From Apus apus (taxonomy: Eukaryota > Chordata > Aves > Apodiformes > Apodidae): a stretch of DNA of 64,000 bases. Positions 37,701-46,200 of this stretch are shown one piece after another. The position numbers and the translations under genes are program-made. The notes beneath the pieces were generated by a model that searched no databases, was not told the origin of the DNA, and saw nothing but the letters and a program-made list of their open reading frames with translations. The stretch covers positions 4,216,001 through 4,280,000 of the forward strand of contig NC_067294.1 in the NCBI RefSeq assembly GCF_020740795.1, read 5' to 3'. Position 1 is the first letter of the stretch. Each line of letters starts with the position of its first letter.

Positions 37701-39737
37701 GTGACACAGATCTGAGTTGAAATGCGGAGCAAAAGTACAAAAAGTAGGAACAGAACCAGCCCAGGGTGCTCACCCACCAAGGTAATTTTTCAACAACTCC
37801 TTTCAGGACTTGCTCAGAGCAGGCAAAGGGGCCTCAGCACACTCCTACACAACACACCCTTTTGAACCAGAAAGCAGGTGAATGTTTCCAGCTTTCCTTG
37901 CCAAAAGTCAAACCCCACATTGTTACTGCCTGTGACCAGTTCAGGGCCACCTTCCTCTTCCCGAAAACTAGAAATACAATTTGGGTAATCATTGTTCACT
38001 TTCAGAGGCAGAGAACATGCTGAGGGGGACAGTCCTTCTTGCCCTAAAAACAGATGGTCTGGAAAAAAGGATGAGGCAAAACAGTCCAGGTACTTTCCTG
38101 GTGACTTTTCCACCACTATATCCCCAGGAAAAGGCCTCCAGTCAAAATGAGACCATTGCTGTAAACCGTAAAGAAAAGGTAACAAGTAATAGTGCCAAGG
38201 ATGATCCTAGCCTAGGGTATCAAAACAACTCTGTTCCACTTCCTCAAACACTAGACTCATTTATATATAAAGGAAAAAAAAAAAAAAAAGGAAGAAAACC
38301 TTTTCCACAGGCTAGCATCTAGCATGATGACCTAAGATTTCAAGGCACCTGAAATTAAGTAATACCTGGATTAATATCCAGAGGTGGCCATTCACACACT
38401 TACGGGAAATAGAAGCCTTACACTGTAATTTAAAAAGAGATGTGACAGGCAGAAAGTTTGGGTTTGCACATTAAATACACAATTGCAACCCTTGAGGCAC
38501 ATAAAGGTAGAAAACTGCCCTTCGGAGTTTGGAAAGCAACTCCCACAGGCTGCTGTGTTTTCCCTCAACAGAGGGAAAATTTCCAGAATTTGGAGGTTGA
38601 GCCCAACTAAGATTTCCAACATATCGTATTTAAACAAAACTTCTGTCAAGCTCTGACGATCAGTACTACCAGCTGGTTGAGCCCCCCCTCCCTGCTCCCC
38701 CACCCCCTGCAAGGTCACCAGCACAAAAGGAAGCACTCAGCATATCCTGTTTGGTTTTTTAAAAAAAACAACAAACAAAACAAACAAACAAAAAAATCAA
38801 CCCAGCTTAATGTTTAGCTTGAAGCAGTACAAGTGAGCTTCTGGTGTGTGAAAGGCATCCGGAGAGCAGAGAGGACAAGGGCTGAGCATAAACACTGACC
38901 ATCTCTCTGGCACCTATGAAGTCCCTGCGCAGAAATAACCTCTTGTGTGTCCAGCCGACTATGAGCACTTCTGCACGCAGGTTTTAGAGCAAAATAGCTG
39001 CCTTGCAGGACATAAAGTGTATATGGCCAAGCTACCGTGCGAGGGAGACATGGGGTCCCTGTCCTGCCTGCCCTGACACCCGTGTGGTGCTCAGCTCCAC
39101 ACACAGACTGGTGAATTGACCCCTGAAGGCTCCACAGACATGACAGATTTTTCACTCGTTCCTCAAAAAAACACCAAATATCAGCGGATATGTCCTCGAT
39201 TGAATGACAAAGTCAGCTCTGGGAGATGCAAGCTGTGTGCACGGCGGACACAAGCCCGGCGTTTTGCGAGGCACGTCTCGTGGACGGAGCGACCCCGAAG
39301 CCCAGAGCCCACCCCTCCTGCTCCACACCTCCCGTGCTCCACACCTCCCGTGCTCCACACCTCCCGTGCGATTTTTAAAAAGCCTCCCTTCCCTCGTTAA
39401 TCGTCTCTAAACCCCATCCTACTGAAAAAAAACACCAACACCCGTCTCCTTCCGTTCGGGTCTACGGGCGAAGCAGCCCATCACCATGACACTGCAACAT
39501 CTCCTAACAGCACGGCAGGCGCGGAACGCAGAGGGTATTTCTGCGAGCGGACGGGAAGGGGGGAGGGGGGGGCATCCCCGCATGCCTGCGCACAGCCGCG
39601 GAGCGCTGCGCGGGGAAGGGCATCCCCGGGACACAGCATCCCGCTCCGCATCCCTCCGGGCGGGCACTGCGCACCCTGCGGAGCCGAGGAGGACACAAAG
39701 GCAGGCAGGGCGGCGGTACTTACCTCTCCTCCTCCAT
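1656..39737 (-). CDS. KLHL3: KLHL3, kelch-like protein 3, CUL3 ligase substrate adaptor (12 exons, 3' end outside window)
   Basis: KLHL3 joins CUL3 through its BTB domain and recruits WNK1 and WNK4 through its kelch propeller for ubiquitination; loss in humans causes pseudohypoaldosteronism type II. Twelve coding exons join in frame to 482 codons plus one base. The order is a short acidic N-terminus (1-45), BTB (about 49-146), BACK (about 151-254) and kelch repeats from 301; the window stops inside the fourth of six blades. Residue numbers run one below human because of a single-residue difference before residue 20. The joined protein matches my recollection of human KLHL3 almost throughout, except residues 6-20. 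The start ATG at 39737 has a strong context (CACCATGG) and opens with MEEES, against human MEGES. All borders are GT-AG. The remaining roughly 103 residues lie left of position 1. Confidence 0.97.
1785..4451 (-). other. KLHL3: KLHL3 intron 11
   Basis: 2667 bp of intron between exons 12 and 11. Only short chance ORFs and a run of T near 3277-3287 are present. No repeat family or conserved element was recognised. Confidence 0.9.
4452..4553 (-). CDS. KLHL3: KLHL3 coding exon 11 (kelch blade 3, phospho-site)
   Basis: 102 nt encode Gly406 to the first base of Gly440. They follow acceptor TTTAACTAG and precede donor GTAAGA. The product includes [20 protein letters not shown] and [13 protein letters not shown], identical to human. 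The RRSS motif (429-432) matches human R430-S433; phosphorylation of human S433 by PKC or PKA blocks WNK binding. The exon is too short to show as an ORF of its own and was found from the frame and family sequence. Confidence 0.96.
4554..5319 (-). other. KLHL3: KLHL3 intron 10
   Basis: 766 bp between exons 11 and 10. It begins with the proximal of two overlapping donors. Nothing else notable is seen besides short A-rich tracts near 4588-4610 and 5067-5077. Confidence 0.9.
5320..5517 (-). CDS. KLHL3: KLHL3 coding exon 10 (kelch blade 2 and start of blade 3)
   Basis: 198 nt, the largest exon seen, encode Gly340 to Gly406. Two kelch starts, VYAVGGFNG (349-356) and LYAVGGFDG (about 395-403), flank Tyr366 and Trp373. 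One His-to-Asn change from human is seen (AGHVY becomes AGNVY). The donor is written as two overlapping GT sites four bases apart; only the first keeps the frame into exon 11. The acceptor is TTTTCTCAG. Confidence 0.97.
5518..6241 (-). other. KLHL3: KLHL3 intron 9
   Basis: 724 bp between exons 10 and 9. The ORFs here on both strands are chance read-through from exon 9. Nothing else is recognised. Confidence 0.9.
6242..6359 (-). CDS. KLHL3: KLHL3 coding exon 9 (kelch blade 1)
   Basis: 118 nt encode Val301 to the first base of Gly340. The acceptor is CTCTGCAG and the donor GTAACA. Kelch hallmarks are the double glycine at 306-307, Tyr319 and Trp326, in [20 protein letters not shown] and the following stretch. 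Two conservative changes from human are seen (D/E, I/V). This starts the six-blade propeller that binds the acidic WNK degron. Confidence 0.97.
6360..8770 (-). other. KLHL3: KLHL3 intron 8
   Basis: 2411 bp between exons 9 and 8. It contains two imperfect CTCF-like cores, at 6753-6764 (minus) and 8033-8044 (plus), each one base off consensus. No coding signal is seen. Confidence 0.9.
8771..8920 (-). CDS. KLHL3: KLHL3 coding exon 8 (end of BACK, linker to kelch)
   Basis: 150 nt, 50 whole codons (251-300). They begin [20 protein letters not shown] and end [14 protein letters not shown]. The acceptor is GTTCTCAG, preceded by a (GT)n-like tract, and the donor is GTAAGC. The basic, proline-rich tail is the linker between BACK and the propeller. 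The exon matches human with one change (LDQRQL for LDQRLL). Confidence 0.97.
8921..9890 (-). other. KLHL3: KLHL3 intron 7
   Basis: 970 bp between exons 8 and 7. A short CA repeat on the plus strand lies next to the exon 8 acceptor (about 8931-8943). Nothing else is recognised. Confidence 0.9.
9891..10007 (-). CDS. KLHL3: KLHL3 coding exon 7 (BACK domain)
   Basis: 117 nt, 39 whole codons (212-250), including [20 protein letters not shown] and [27 protein letters not shown] is the typical BACK helix pattern. The acceptor is TTTATGTAG and the donor GTTAGT. One Thr-to-Ser change from human is present (KETR becomes KESR). As an exon of 3n length it could be skipped without shifting the frame. Confidence 0.96.
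11835..11855 (+). repeat. Poly(A) tract, 21 nt
   Basis: Uninterrupted A run in KLHL3 intron 6. No recognisable retrocopy lies before it. Confidence 0.9.
12887..12906. repeat. Short palindrome of two facing CCAAT boxes
   Basis: CAGCCAAT and ATTGGCTG form a perfect 8-bp inverted repeat around GGGT in KLHL3 intron 6. This may be chance. Confidence 0.6.
14498..14607 (-). CDS. KLHL3: KLHL3 coding exon 6 (BACK domain)
   Basis: 110 nt encode Glu175 to Lys211 and read [20 protein letters not shown] followed by [17 protein letters not shown], identical to human as I know it. The acceptor is TTGAACAG, with a poor pyrimidine tract, and the donor is GTACAG, a weak one. The reading frame continues exactly from exon 5 and into exon 7. 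The exon has no ORF of its own long enough to stand out; it was found by frame continuation and family sequence. Confidence 0.96.
14608..17624 (-). other. KLHL3: KLHL3 intron 5
   Basis: 3017 bp between exons 6 and 5. The 164-aa minus-strand ORF at 16713-17207 resembles no family I know and has no splice or start support. No repeat was recognised. Confidence 0.9.
17625..17787 (-). CDS. KLHL3: KLHL3 coding exon 5 (end of BTB, start of BACK)
   Basis: 163 nt encode Val121 to the first base of Glu175. The acceptor is CTTTGCAG and the donor GTGAGG. The product includes [13 protein letters not shown] and [20 protein letters not shown], the BTB-to-BACK transition (3-box region) that completes the CUL3 contact. 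The Cys of PTNCLG corresponds to human C164, a known disease position. Three conservative changes from human are seen (Q/K, T/A, D/E). Confidence 0.97.
17788..24062 (-). other. KLHL3: KLHL3 intron 4
   Basis: 6275 bp between exons 5 and 4. A (TG)n(TA)n microsatellite lies at 19872-19891. Other ORFs are short and without family resemblance. Confidence 0.9.
19872..19891. repeat. (TG)n(TA)n microsatellite
   Basis: Compound dinucleotide tract in KLHL3 intron 4. It is short and probably polymorphic. Confidence 0.8.
24063..24184 (-). CDS. KLHL3: KLHL3 coding exon 4 (BTB domain, second half)
   Basis: 122 nt encode Gly80 to Gln120. The acceptor is CATTTCAG and the donor GTAAGT. The segment covers [17 protein letters not shown] and [18 protein letters not shown]. 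It is the BTB stretch that includes the surface around human Glu85 used for CUL3. One Ser-to-Arg change relative to human is seen after DGQTL. Confidence 0.97.
24545..24600. repeat. AT-rich low-complexity tract
   Basis: Runs of TATATA and ATAGATAGATATAG in KLHL3 intron 3. Confidence 0.7.
25855..25935. other. CpG-rich patch inside KLHL3 intron 3
   Basis: About nine CpG occur in roughly 70 bases (25861-25930) in otherwise CpG-poor intron. Weaker CpG clustering continues at 26040-26080 and 26345-26370. It could be an internal promoter or enhancer, or simply a GC-rich patch that resisted decay. No start codon with matching downstream exon is seen beside it. Confidence 0.4.
29178..29284 (-). CDS. 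KLHL3: KLHL3 coding exon 3 (BTB domain, first half)
   Basis: 107 nt encode Ser44 to the first base of Gly80. The acceptor is TCTTTCCAG and the donor is GTACTC, which is not a strong consensus. The protein includes [10 protein letters not shown] and [19 protein letters not shown], the typical BTB beta strands and helix that make the dimer and CUL3 faces. The Ala-Met pair near the end corresponds to human A77-M78, where disease mutations that weaken CUL3 binding are known. Confidence 0.97.
29285..32185 (-). other. KLHL3: KLHL3 intron 2
   Basis: 2901 bp between exons 3 and 2. It contains the long near-perfect hairpin at 31178-31245, listed separately. The rest shows no coding or repeat signal. 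Confidence 0.9.
31178..31245 (+). other. Near-perfect 68-nt hairpin in KLHL3 intron 2 (miRNA-like or palindromic MITE)
   Basis: Positions 31178-31209 pair with 31214-31245 around a loop of about four bases. 31 of 32 positions pair when the sequence is read as plus-strand RNA: 26 Watson-Crick, 5 G-U and one mismatch (31205 with 31218). Read as minus-strand RNA, the direction of KLHL3 transcription, the five G-U pairs become A-C mismatches. TA dinucleotides at 31181-31182 and 31241-31242 sit symmetrically, so a short mariner-type palindromic element with TA target duplication is an alternative. I do not recognise it as a named miRNA. Confidence 0.6.
32186..32302 (-). CDS. KLHL3: KLHL3 coding exon 2 (N-terminal segment, residues 5-44)
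   Basis: 117 nt encode the end of Ser5 to the start of Ser44. They follow a polypyrimidine tract ending TTTTTAG and precede donor GTACGC. Residues 6-20 are Ser/Glu rich and differ from mammals, whereas [11 protein letters not shown] and [10 protein letters not shown] match human closely. This segment precedes the BTB core. It is the least conserved part of the protein seen here, and it is one residue shorter than human. Confidence 0.96.
38758..38796. repeat. A/CAAA-rich low-complexity tract
   Basis: A T run is followed by an A run and repeated CAAA units in KLHL3 intron 1. Confidence 0.75.
39321..39368. repeat. 16-bp unit in three identical tandem copies
   Basis: CTCCACACCTCCCGTG is repeated exactly three times (39321-39336, 39337-39352, 39353-39368). 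It lies in the CpG island just inside KLHL3 intron 1. A degenerate partial copy precedes it. Confidence 0.95.
39724..39737 (-). CDS. KLHL3: KLHL3 coding exon 1 (start codon)
   Basis: The coding part is 14 nt: ATG, three GAG codons and AG, followed by a consensus donor GTAAGT. The split AG plus the first C of exon 2 gives Ser5, so the protein begins MEEES-IK, matching human MEGES-VK. The context CACCATGG is a near-ideal Kozak site. The exon lies inside a CpG island, as expected for a first exon. The frame is also open upstream for about 130 codons, so an upstream in-frame ATG at 40127 is formally possible, but the match to the human start favours this one. Confidence 0.9.
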
Positions 39738-41284
39738 GGTGCGGGGCGGCGGGGGCCGGGGCAGGCTCAGCGCCCCGGGCCCGGCATGGCTGCGAGCGGC
39801 CGCCCCGCCCCGGGCCGCTTCCTCCGGGAGCGGAGCGCTGCGTTCCCGCCGGGCCCCGCCGCAGCGACTGCCCGCAGCCCGCCCGCCCTCCGCCTCCCTC
39901 CTCCTTCTCCCTCCGCCTCCTCGCAGCCTCCTCCCACGGCCGGCTTGCCATCGTCTCCGGGCAACGGCAGCTGTGGAGGCGGCCCCGCCGCTCGCCCGGC
40001 CCCGCGGAGCCGGGACGGCAGCCAGGAACGAAACGGGGCAACGCACCCAGCCGAGCGGGAACCCCCCGGGCGGCGGGGCGGGAGGGAGCTGACACCCTGG
40101 GGGGAGCAGCCCACGTCTCCCCAGCATCCATCCATCCGGCGATATCAGCCCTTATATCGGTGCCGTTGCCTCCACAGGTCGAGCTGGCGCCTGAGGAGGT
40201 GGTGGATGCGCTGAACGGCCCATAACTCCTTCAGTCCTTGCAATCTAGAGACTACTGAAAAGTTCTAGCAGACTTCTTGCGGGTACCAAGCACAAGGTCA
40301 AGCCCATGCAGCAGGGCAGCAGCAGGAGACCACTGGTGATGGTCAGACCTGCCGACACGGAAGAGCGTCCCAGCCCCCCTCGGCCTCCCCACAGAAAGCA
40401 GGATCTAGCTTCCAGTTCCCCAGTTTATACAACTCTTGCTGTCCTGCTATGCAAACTGTCAGGCCAAATACATGCTGCACAGGCTAAACTATTTAGCCTG
40501 AAGCACTGGACTAAATCACAGTTGCCAGTTTTACTCCAATTATACAACTGCAGGGACTTTTATATAAATCTATTTTTTTCTCAATTATTAAGAGACTTTT
40601 TTCAATCTTGTTCTGCAACAATGAGACCCTAGAGGTTAAGTACAATAAAGACAAGAAACATTTGCTTTCTTCATTATCCTTCCATTCACAAAATGTTTTT
40701 GTGCAAAGGAAAGAAGTTAAGTAGAAGTATCAAGAGACCTCTTGCAAGATGGCATTCCATCTCTGCTGTAAATAAAATTACCTCACTCTTCTACGTTTCC
40801 CCTCAAGCCATGTCCTCAGCCTAAATTTCATACATCTTTTAAAATGTATCAGCAGTGAAGACTGAACAGATGCTGTTGCACCTTCCACATGAGGGTTTCA
40901 AAAACTTGCTGAGAACCTTAACTAGTCATCACCCCCAGCCTTCAGGTAAGAAAATTTAACACACCTGGAAGTTAAAGGACTTTATCAAAGTCTCATGGGG
41001 ATGGAGTTGAGAGTCCTGCTGTTTAAACACAATTTGGCAGCCTCCCCATGAACAGACAAAATACAGACAAAGCCATGAAGTCAAACTTCACACAGGATCC
41101 AGGCATAATTCCTGCATTTTCCCTTTGAGAATGCTGTTAAACTACCTGTTTAACACATCCAGATCCTCAAGTACTTCCCAAGCATCCATTCAGTCTCACA
41201 CTCTTCATGCACAACACACAAAACCACTAGATACAAATTCAAACAAGATTTAAAAGTAGCTATACTAAAAACAGTAGAATTTAC

Positions 41285-41313
41285 AAAAAAAAAAAAAAAA
41301 AAAAAAAAAAAAA
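41285..41313 (+). repeat. Poly(A) tract, 29 nt
   Basis: The longest uninterrupted A run in the window, in the KLHL3-HNRNPA0 intergenic region, followed by A/C-rich sequence. No retrocopy body was recognised upstream. Confidence 0.9.
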
Positions 41314-42685
41314 CACCAAAAACCACAACAAAACCAGCAAGGGCTGGAGCTTGTTTTCATTGAGCAAGTCCCTTAGTAATCATTAAAAATCCAGATATAA
41401 GAGCAGGCCCTGAAATTACTGCAAAGTACCTGTGTATTTTTGTTAATACATAGTATTTAAGTAACATAATCTCAGCCTGTCCCCTTAAAAATACCTACAT
41501 CTCTCTTCAGTCCACCTAGGAACTAGACATCAAACCAGCAGAACCTTCTTATGTGCTTTGCCCCACCAGCACAAGTACTGCTGGACTCTGCAAATGCCAA
41601 CACCAACCAGGGAGAGATAAATCCCAGTGACAGAAAAGAGGACTCCAGTAAATGCCCTTGCTGGAATGGGACAAAGGCATGTTCCAGTAATCAGAGATTA
41701 TCTTTATAGCAGCCTTGCAAAATAATTGTGACTGGGTAACAACTCCAAGATGAAAATTTCTTGCATGTTTTTAAGTGCAAAGATCGGTATCTTGAACGAG
41801 CAGGCAGTTAAAAGGAATTAGTAACACCTGATTGGTGGAATTTTCCAGCCTCTTTCAAAATTCCCTAGTCCTGAGTAGTCCTAAACTCCTCCTACATCTA
41901 ATCTGCCTTCCATCACTGGCAACCACATAAGCAATGCTCAGAGCAGAAGGGTGCACAGAACGCCTCTTGCCAGCCATACCACTTTCCTTGGCCCACCAAG
42001 ATCTTTCCCAGTTCCTGTGACAATCTTCAGATCGACAGTGAAAGATCAATCCCCCAGCTCTACCAAGTTGTCGAGAGAGAAGAGGTCAAGGCACTGCCAG
42101 TGTCCCTATGACAGCAAGGAATTTCTTCAATAAAAATGCCAGGAAGGGAGAGAACAAAAACAACCCATGCCAATCTGATCCAGAACTATCTCCTAGCCCA
42201 GAGTCTGGCAGCTGGTTTAACCCTGAGGCTACAAGTAAAGCTCATCGAGCTCTTCTTACAACTTAATTCTGTGAAGAGCACCAACACACCCAACCTCCAC
42301 ATCTTCAGCAGAAGCCAGAAAGGGCCCCCTCCCCACATCTCAGCACAGGATCTAGCAGTTTAAATACAGTAGAAACAGTGAGGCAGGAACCCCTCACTCC
42401 CCTATATGTACCCCTTTCCAGGTATATACTCATATACAGGTTCCAGAGATCCAGATCACAGACAATTTGCTGTCTTTAGCAACTCTCCTTTTTGGTTGCA
42501 TAATCCCCTCTAATAAATTATGTATCATCTCTCTTAAAAATATGTCTTCTGCACTGAAGAGCTGTGAAAGGTATAAATAAAACACTGCAATCACAGATGC
42601 TTCCAAGACTGCATCTTCTCAGCCTGTTTTTTTCCTTTTTATAAGATATATATATTTCAATCTTACAATCAAATCCATTTTATAT

Positions 42686-42735
42686 GTAGATAGATATGTC
42701 TCAATAAAACTTATTTTATATATATATCTATCTAC
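42686..42735. repeat. 12-bp inverted repeat of GATA/TATC units
   Basis: GTAGATAGATAT at 42686-42697 faces ATATCTATCTAC at 42724-42735 across a 26-base AT-rich loop. Low-complexity origin is likely. Confidence 0.7.
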
Positions 42736-43207
42736 GAATGAACAACCTGATCTCTGAGCTGAAGGTAGTTGGAGGTGACACCTGGGCACTGCACTGACTC
42801 CCAGTGGATCTGGAGCACGAGGTGCCTTGGCAGAGGAGCTCTGAAGGTACCTGCTGCTGAACCACTGCTGGAGTTTCGAGCATGCCACGTTGCTTTCACA
42901 AAACCAAACCAAAACAGCAGCTAAAAATCAGCTAATACAGCAACTCACACAGATCCAAGTTACCACAAGGCTCAAAAGGAAGTTCTAGGAGACCTTCTAG
43001 GTAGGGACCTTCCCAGAACTGGAATCAGGGATGTTTTGGCAGCTGAAGCTTAAGAGATGAGAGACTCACAAGCACTGTTTTCTGAAGCATGTGATTTGTA
43101 GAAGAGAGGACTAGAGCATCCACCCCAGCAGTCTCCCCCGGCAGGATCCTACTCCCCAGACCTAGATGCTACAGAAGCCACGAGCATCTCTAGCTCCCGG
43201 GACGGTT

Positions 43208-43219
43208 GCCCTCTGCTGG
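43208..43219 (-). promoter_or_regulatory. Consensus CTCF core motif
   Basis: The minus strand reads CCAGCAGAGGGC followed by A, a full match to CCASYAGRKGGCR. It lies between KLHL3 and HNRNPA0, about 3.5 kb upstream of the KLHL3 start. Binding is inferred from the motif only. Confidence 0.5.
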
Positions 43220-46200
43220 TACGTGTGCCACGAGTACACTCCTGTCTCCACAGGCCAGAAAAACTGAGGTTTATGAAATATGCTTTCCTTAAAGGATCAT
43301 CATTAACATAATCACCTTTTCATAAACCACCATTCCTATAAAAATAATGGCTTTACTCCTATAGTTTCTTTCTAACATTACGACCTTTAGATGAACAACC
43401 CCTGCCTGTCTTCACCCCCAGGCAGTGATTTCTGGGGTGTAAGTCATTTTATTGCTCATCCTACACAGCAGTAACAGATCAGCTGAAAATGTTCTTCCTG
43501 CTCCCCCTCTTAATCCTTCCTGTACCATAAGCAATTGATGTCACCCACAGTCAGCTATGTCAGATGCACAGACTTCCTGCCCTGTGGTCATATTATTTAG
43601 TAGAAACTCACTGGAAGAGTTTTCAGAGAGATTTTATGGTTTATAATTGAGCACTCAAAAGGAAAAATTAACAACCAGCAAGAAAGCTGCAAAAACAACT
43701 GCTGTGGGCACAGGAACAAAGGCAGCAACCAGTGTTCAGGTGCCTAAATACCCTCTAACTCTGACTTCCATTTCTGCATCTACTGACATGTACAGTTATT
43801 GCTACAGGCTGAACATGTGGACTTGAGGAAAAAATTAGGCCATGGTCAAAAACATGGGATTTTTTGCCCAAAATTTTTGCTTACATGTTAAGATATGACT
43901 TTAATGTAATTCTTTGTCTGTATAATACATCCCTAAATGCTTCCTCTGTCACCTTATGTAACAAGAGGAAATTACCCATAGGCTTCATAAACCTGTTGTA
44001 TGGCTTAATTAATATTTGTATTCTGTAACTATAAGAGACCAGCACAACCAAACATATTCTCATTCGGGATCTAGCCACTCCAATCCTAATCTCTTTATTA
44101 TTACTCATTGTACACTCATTGCCTCACTCTCTCAAAATTTTCCAAAACATCTCATTTTTTGTTCTTTGCAAAAGCCAAGAAACACAGTCCACCACCCTAG
44201 TATCATAACACAACATGCTGCAACATTAAGACGAATCAGTAAATCACACAGCTGCCACACACAAAAATGTAGGCAAGTTTGTTTCTACAGGCACATTATT
44301 TTACCTGAACAGAAAAAGCTGTCTTCTGCAGCTTGTCCTCCTGCAGGTTATGGATTGTCCTTCATTATCCTGCTTGGTACTTTCTGGGCAAACACCCTTT
44401 TCTGCTCAATCTCTGTAGCATATTCAGAGTGGGAACTGTGTGTCAGGGGCTCAGCTCAGGTTTCTGTTCACTTACTGGACTTTTGTGGTGTGCTTTTCAG
44501 GGCTCAGCTTTCCCATCCTCTTCATGCAAAAGAGCACCCTGTAAGGGAGAAAGAAAACATGCTTTGAGAAGGCATTAGAGAGCGTGTGGCACCAGCTCCT
44601 TGCGACACTTTGGGCTTAGAGCAGCAACAGCAACCAGAAAAGCTCAGCTCTTCCTTCCCAACCCTCCTTCCAAAGGCCGTGTTTCTCAACTCCCTCTCAG
44701 CAAAATCCCCAGCCCAAACAAGAGCTCCCCATTGCAACCAGATACACACAAACCCAACATCATCTCCAAAACACACATGGTGCTGACGCACTACCAAGAT
44801 CATGCCTCAAGGAGGCTTTAAAAATAATGTTGCTAGCACAGAGCAGAAGCCCAGAGCCTTGCTGGTGCTGTATGAGTAACAGAAAACTCCAATAACTTAT
44901 CAATAACATAATTACATAAAATTTGCCTACATTTAAAATTGCAGAGAATAATGGGTGGGGGGCCCAAGGGGGAAAAGGCAAGGCAATCCACACCAGGCTA
45001 CTTACTGCACAGGCTTGAACCCTCCCCTTGTGCTCCAGGGGAATCTTTTTCAGGAGGATACATTTCCATGAACATTACAGGAGAAGGCTAGCAGTGCTCT
45101 TGCAGATTGCACTCTGCTAAACATCCTACGCAAAAGGCATTAGCAATTACAACTACAACCATCCTGCAGTCCAGTAGTGATCTCGGGGGAGAAGTCCTGA
45201 CCTTGAATCAGACAGGACTAACTCTCACCAGTGAGCAGAGCATCATGATTTCAGCAGTAATAGAAAGAAAGCAATTAAACAAGCCCAAATAAAATCACAT
45301 AGTGAAGGACTTCGGCCGAATTTGTTACCTAGTCACCTCAAGAGACTACTAAAACCTGAAAAAGTACTAGGTAAACATAGAGAATTGGGAATTTAGCATC
45401 AGAAACCTTCCACAACTCTGAAACCCAGCCAGGAAGCCCAAAAGGAGAGGATGTGCCTTTTAAGGAGGAGGTGATACCTGGGGCATGAAATAGGAGTAGA
45501 ATGCTTAAAAACACAGCTGATAGGGCTGTGCTTTTTTTATAGGGAGGTAAGCACAGCCTCCCCCCAGGGCCATGCCCTGCCCTTGTTGTTGTAATTTGTT
45601 CATCAGGGTGTGGGGCTGGGAGAGGGCGGTTTTCCACTGAAGCTGTGTTAGGAAACAGTAAAGAAAACAAGATTATTGATAAAAAGAGAAGGAATCTCCA
45701 GTCCCAAACTCGTGGATTTTATCCAGCACTACTTTAACCCAAATCTATTTTGGAAATAGGGACTGGACTTCTATCTTTCTTCTTCCCAATCAGTGCCTGC
45801 AGTGACTAGACTCCAGCTTCCTTCCCCCCAGGATTTTGTGGAAAGCAAACTTTCTTGCAAAATATAAGTCCATCGTCAAACCACAGAAAGCAACAGAAGC
45901 TCCAAAAATTACATAGGAGACTCAGATACTCAACTTTTATATTTACTAGATTACAGACTAACAGCTTGTTTTCAGATGTGCAGCTTTCCATGCCTTTCAA
46001 AGTGAAACAGTATTCCCAGTGAGAACAGGGCTTCTGTGGGACAAACTAGTTGGCAATTGCGTGGTGTAAAGTAGCATTTGATTCAGTTCATTCTGCTTCT
46101 AAGGAATTTTTCTATAATGCTTATCAGTGATTTGTACTTTGATGGCAGTGAGCTCCTGTACATCTTGACACATTTCCAGTCAGAAACTTAATCCCTTTCT

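Larger units (their letters stand above)
32303..39723 (-). other. KLHL3: KLHL3 intron 1
   Basis: 7421 bp, the longest intron seen. It holds a purine-rich tract at about 34440-34515, an open frame of 224 codons on the plus strand (34385-35059) judged spurious, an A/CAAA-rich tract at about 38760-38796, and at its upstream end part of the CpG island with a 16-bp triplicated unit (39321-39368). Confidence 0.9.
39235..40210 (-). promoter_or_regulatory. KLHL3: KLHL3 CpG-island promoter and first exon
   Basis: CpG and GC content rise sharply over this stretch compared with the AT-rich flanks. It includes many GGGCGG/CCGCCC-type Sp1 boxes and a GCGGCCGC octamer near 39797, and it surrounds coding exon 1. 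A TATA-like ATATAAG on the minus strand at 40151-40157 would place a start near 40120-40130, giving a 5' UTR of about 390 nt. That start site is inference; CpG-island promoters often use dispersed starts. Confidence 0.75.

Noticed and set aside
1-39737. miR-874, which lies in a KLHL3 intron in mammals
   Set aside because: I found no match to its mature sequence on either strand by reading the introns; the hairpin at 31178 is unrelated to it in sequence.
39486-40214. 242-codon plus-strand and 216-codon minus-strand ORFs at the KLHL3 CpG island
   Set aside because: GC-rich chance frames on both strands. The minus-strand 39481-40131 frame is not the KLHL3 frame.
41285-41313. Poly(A) tract as the tail of a retrocopy
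   Set aside because: No coding or known repeat sequence precedes it and no target-site duplication could be made out.
44016-44567. 183-codon plus-strand ORF in the intergenic region
   Set aside because: No domain, no splice context and an irregular composition; a chance frame is the simplest reading.
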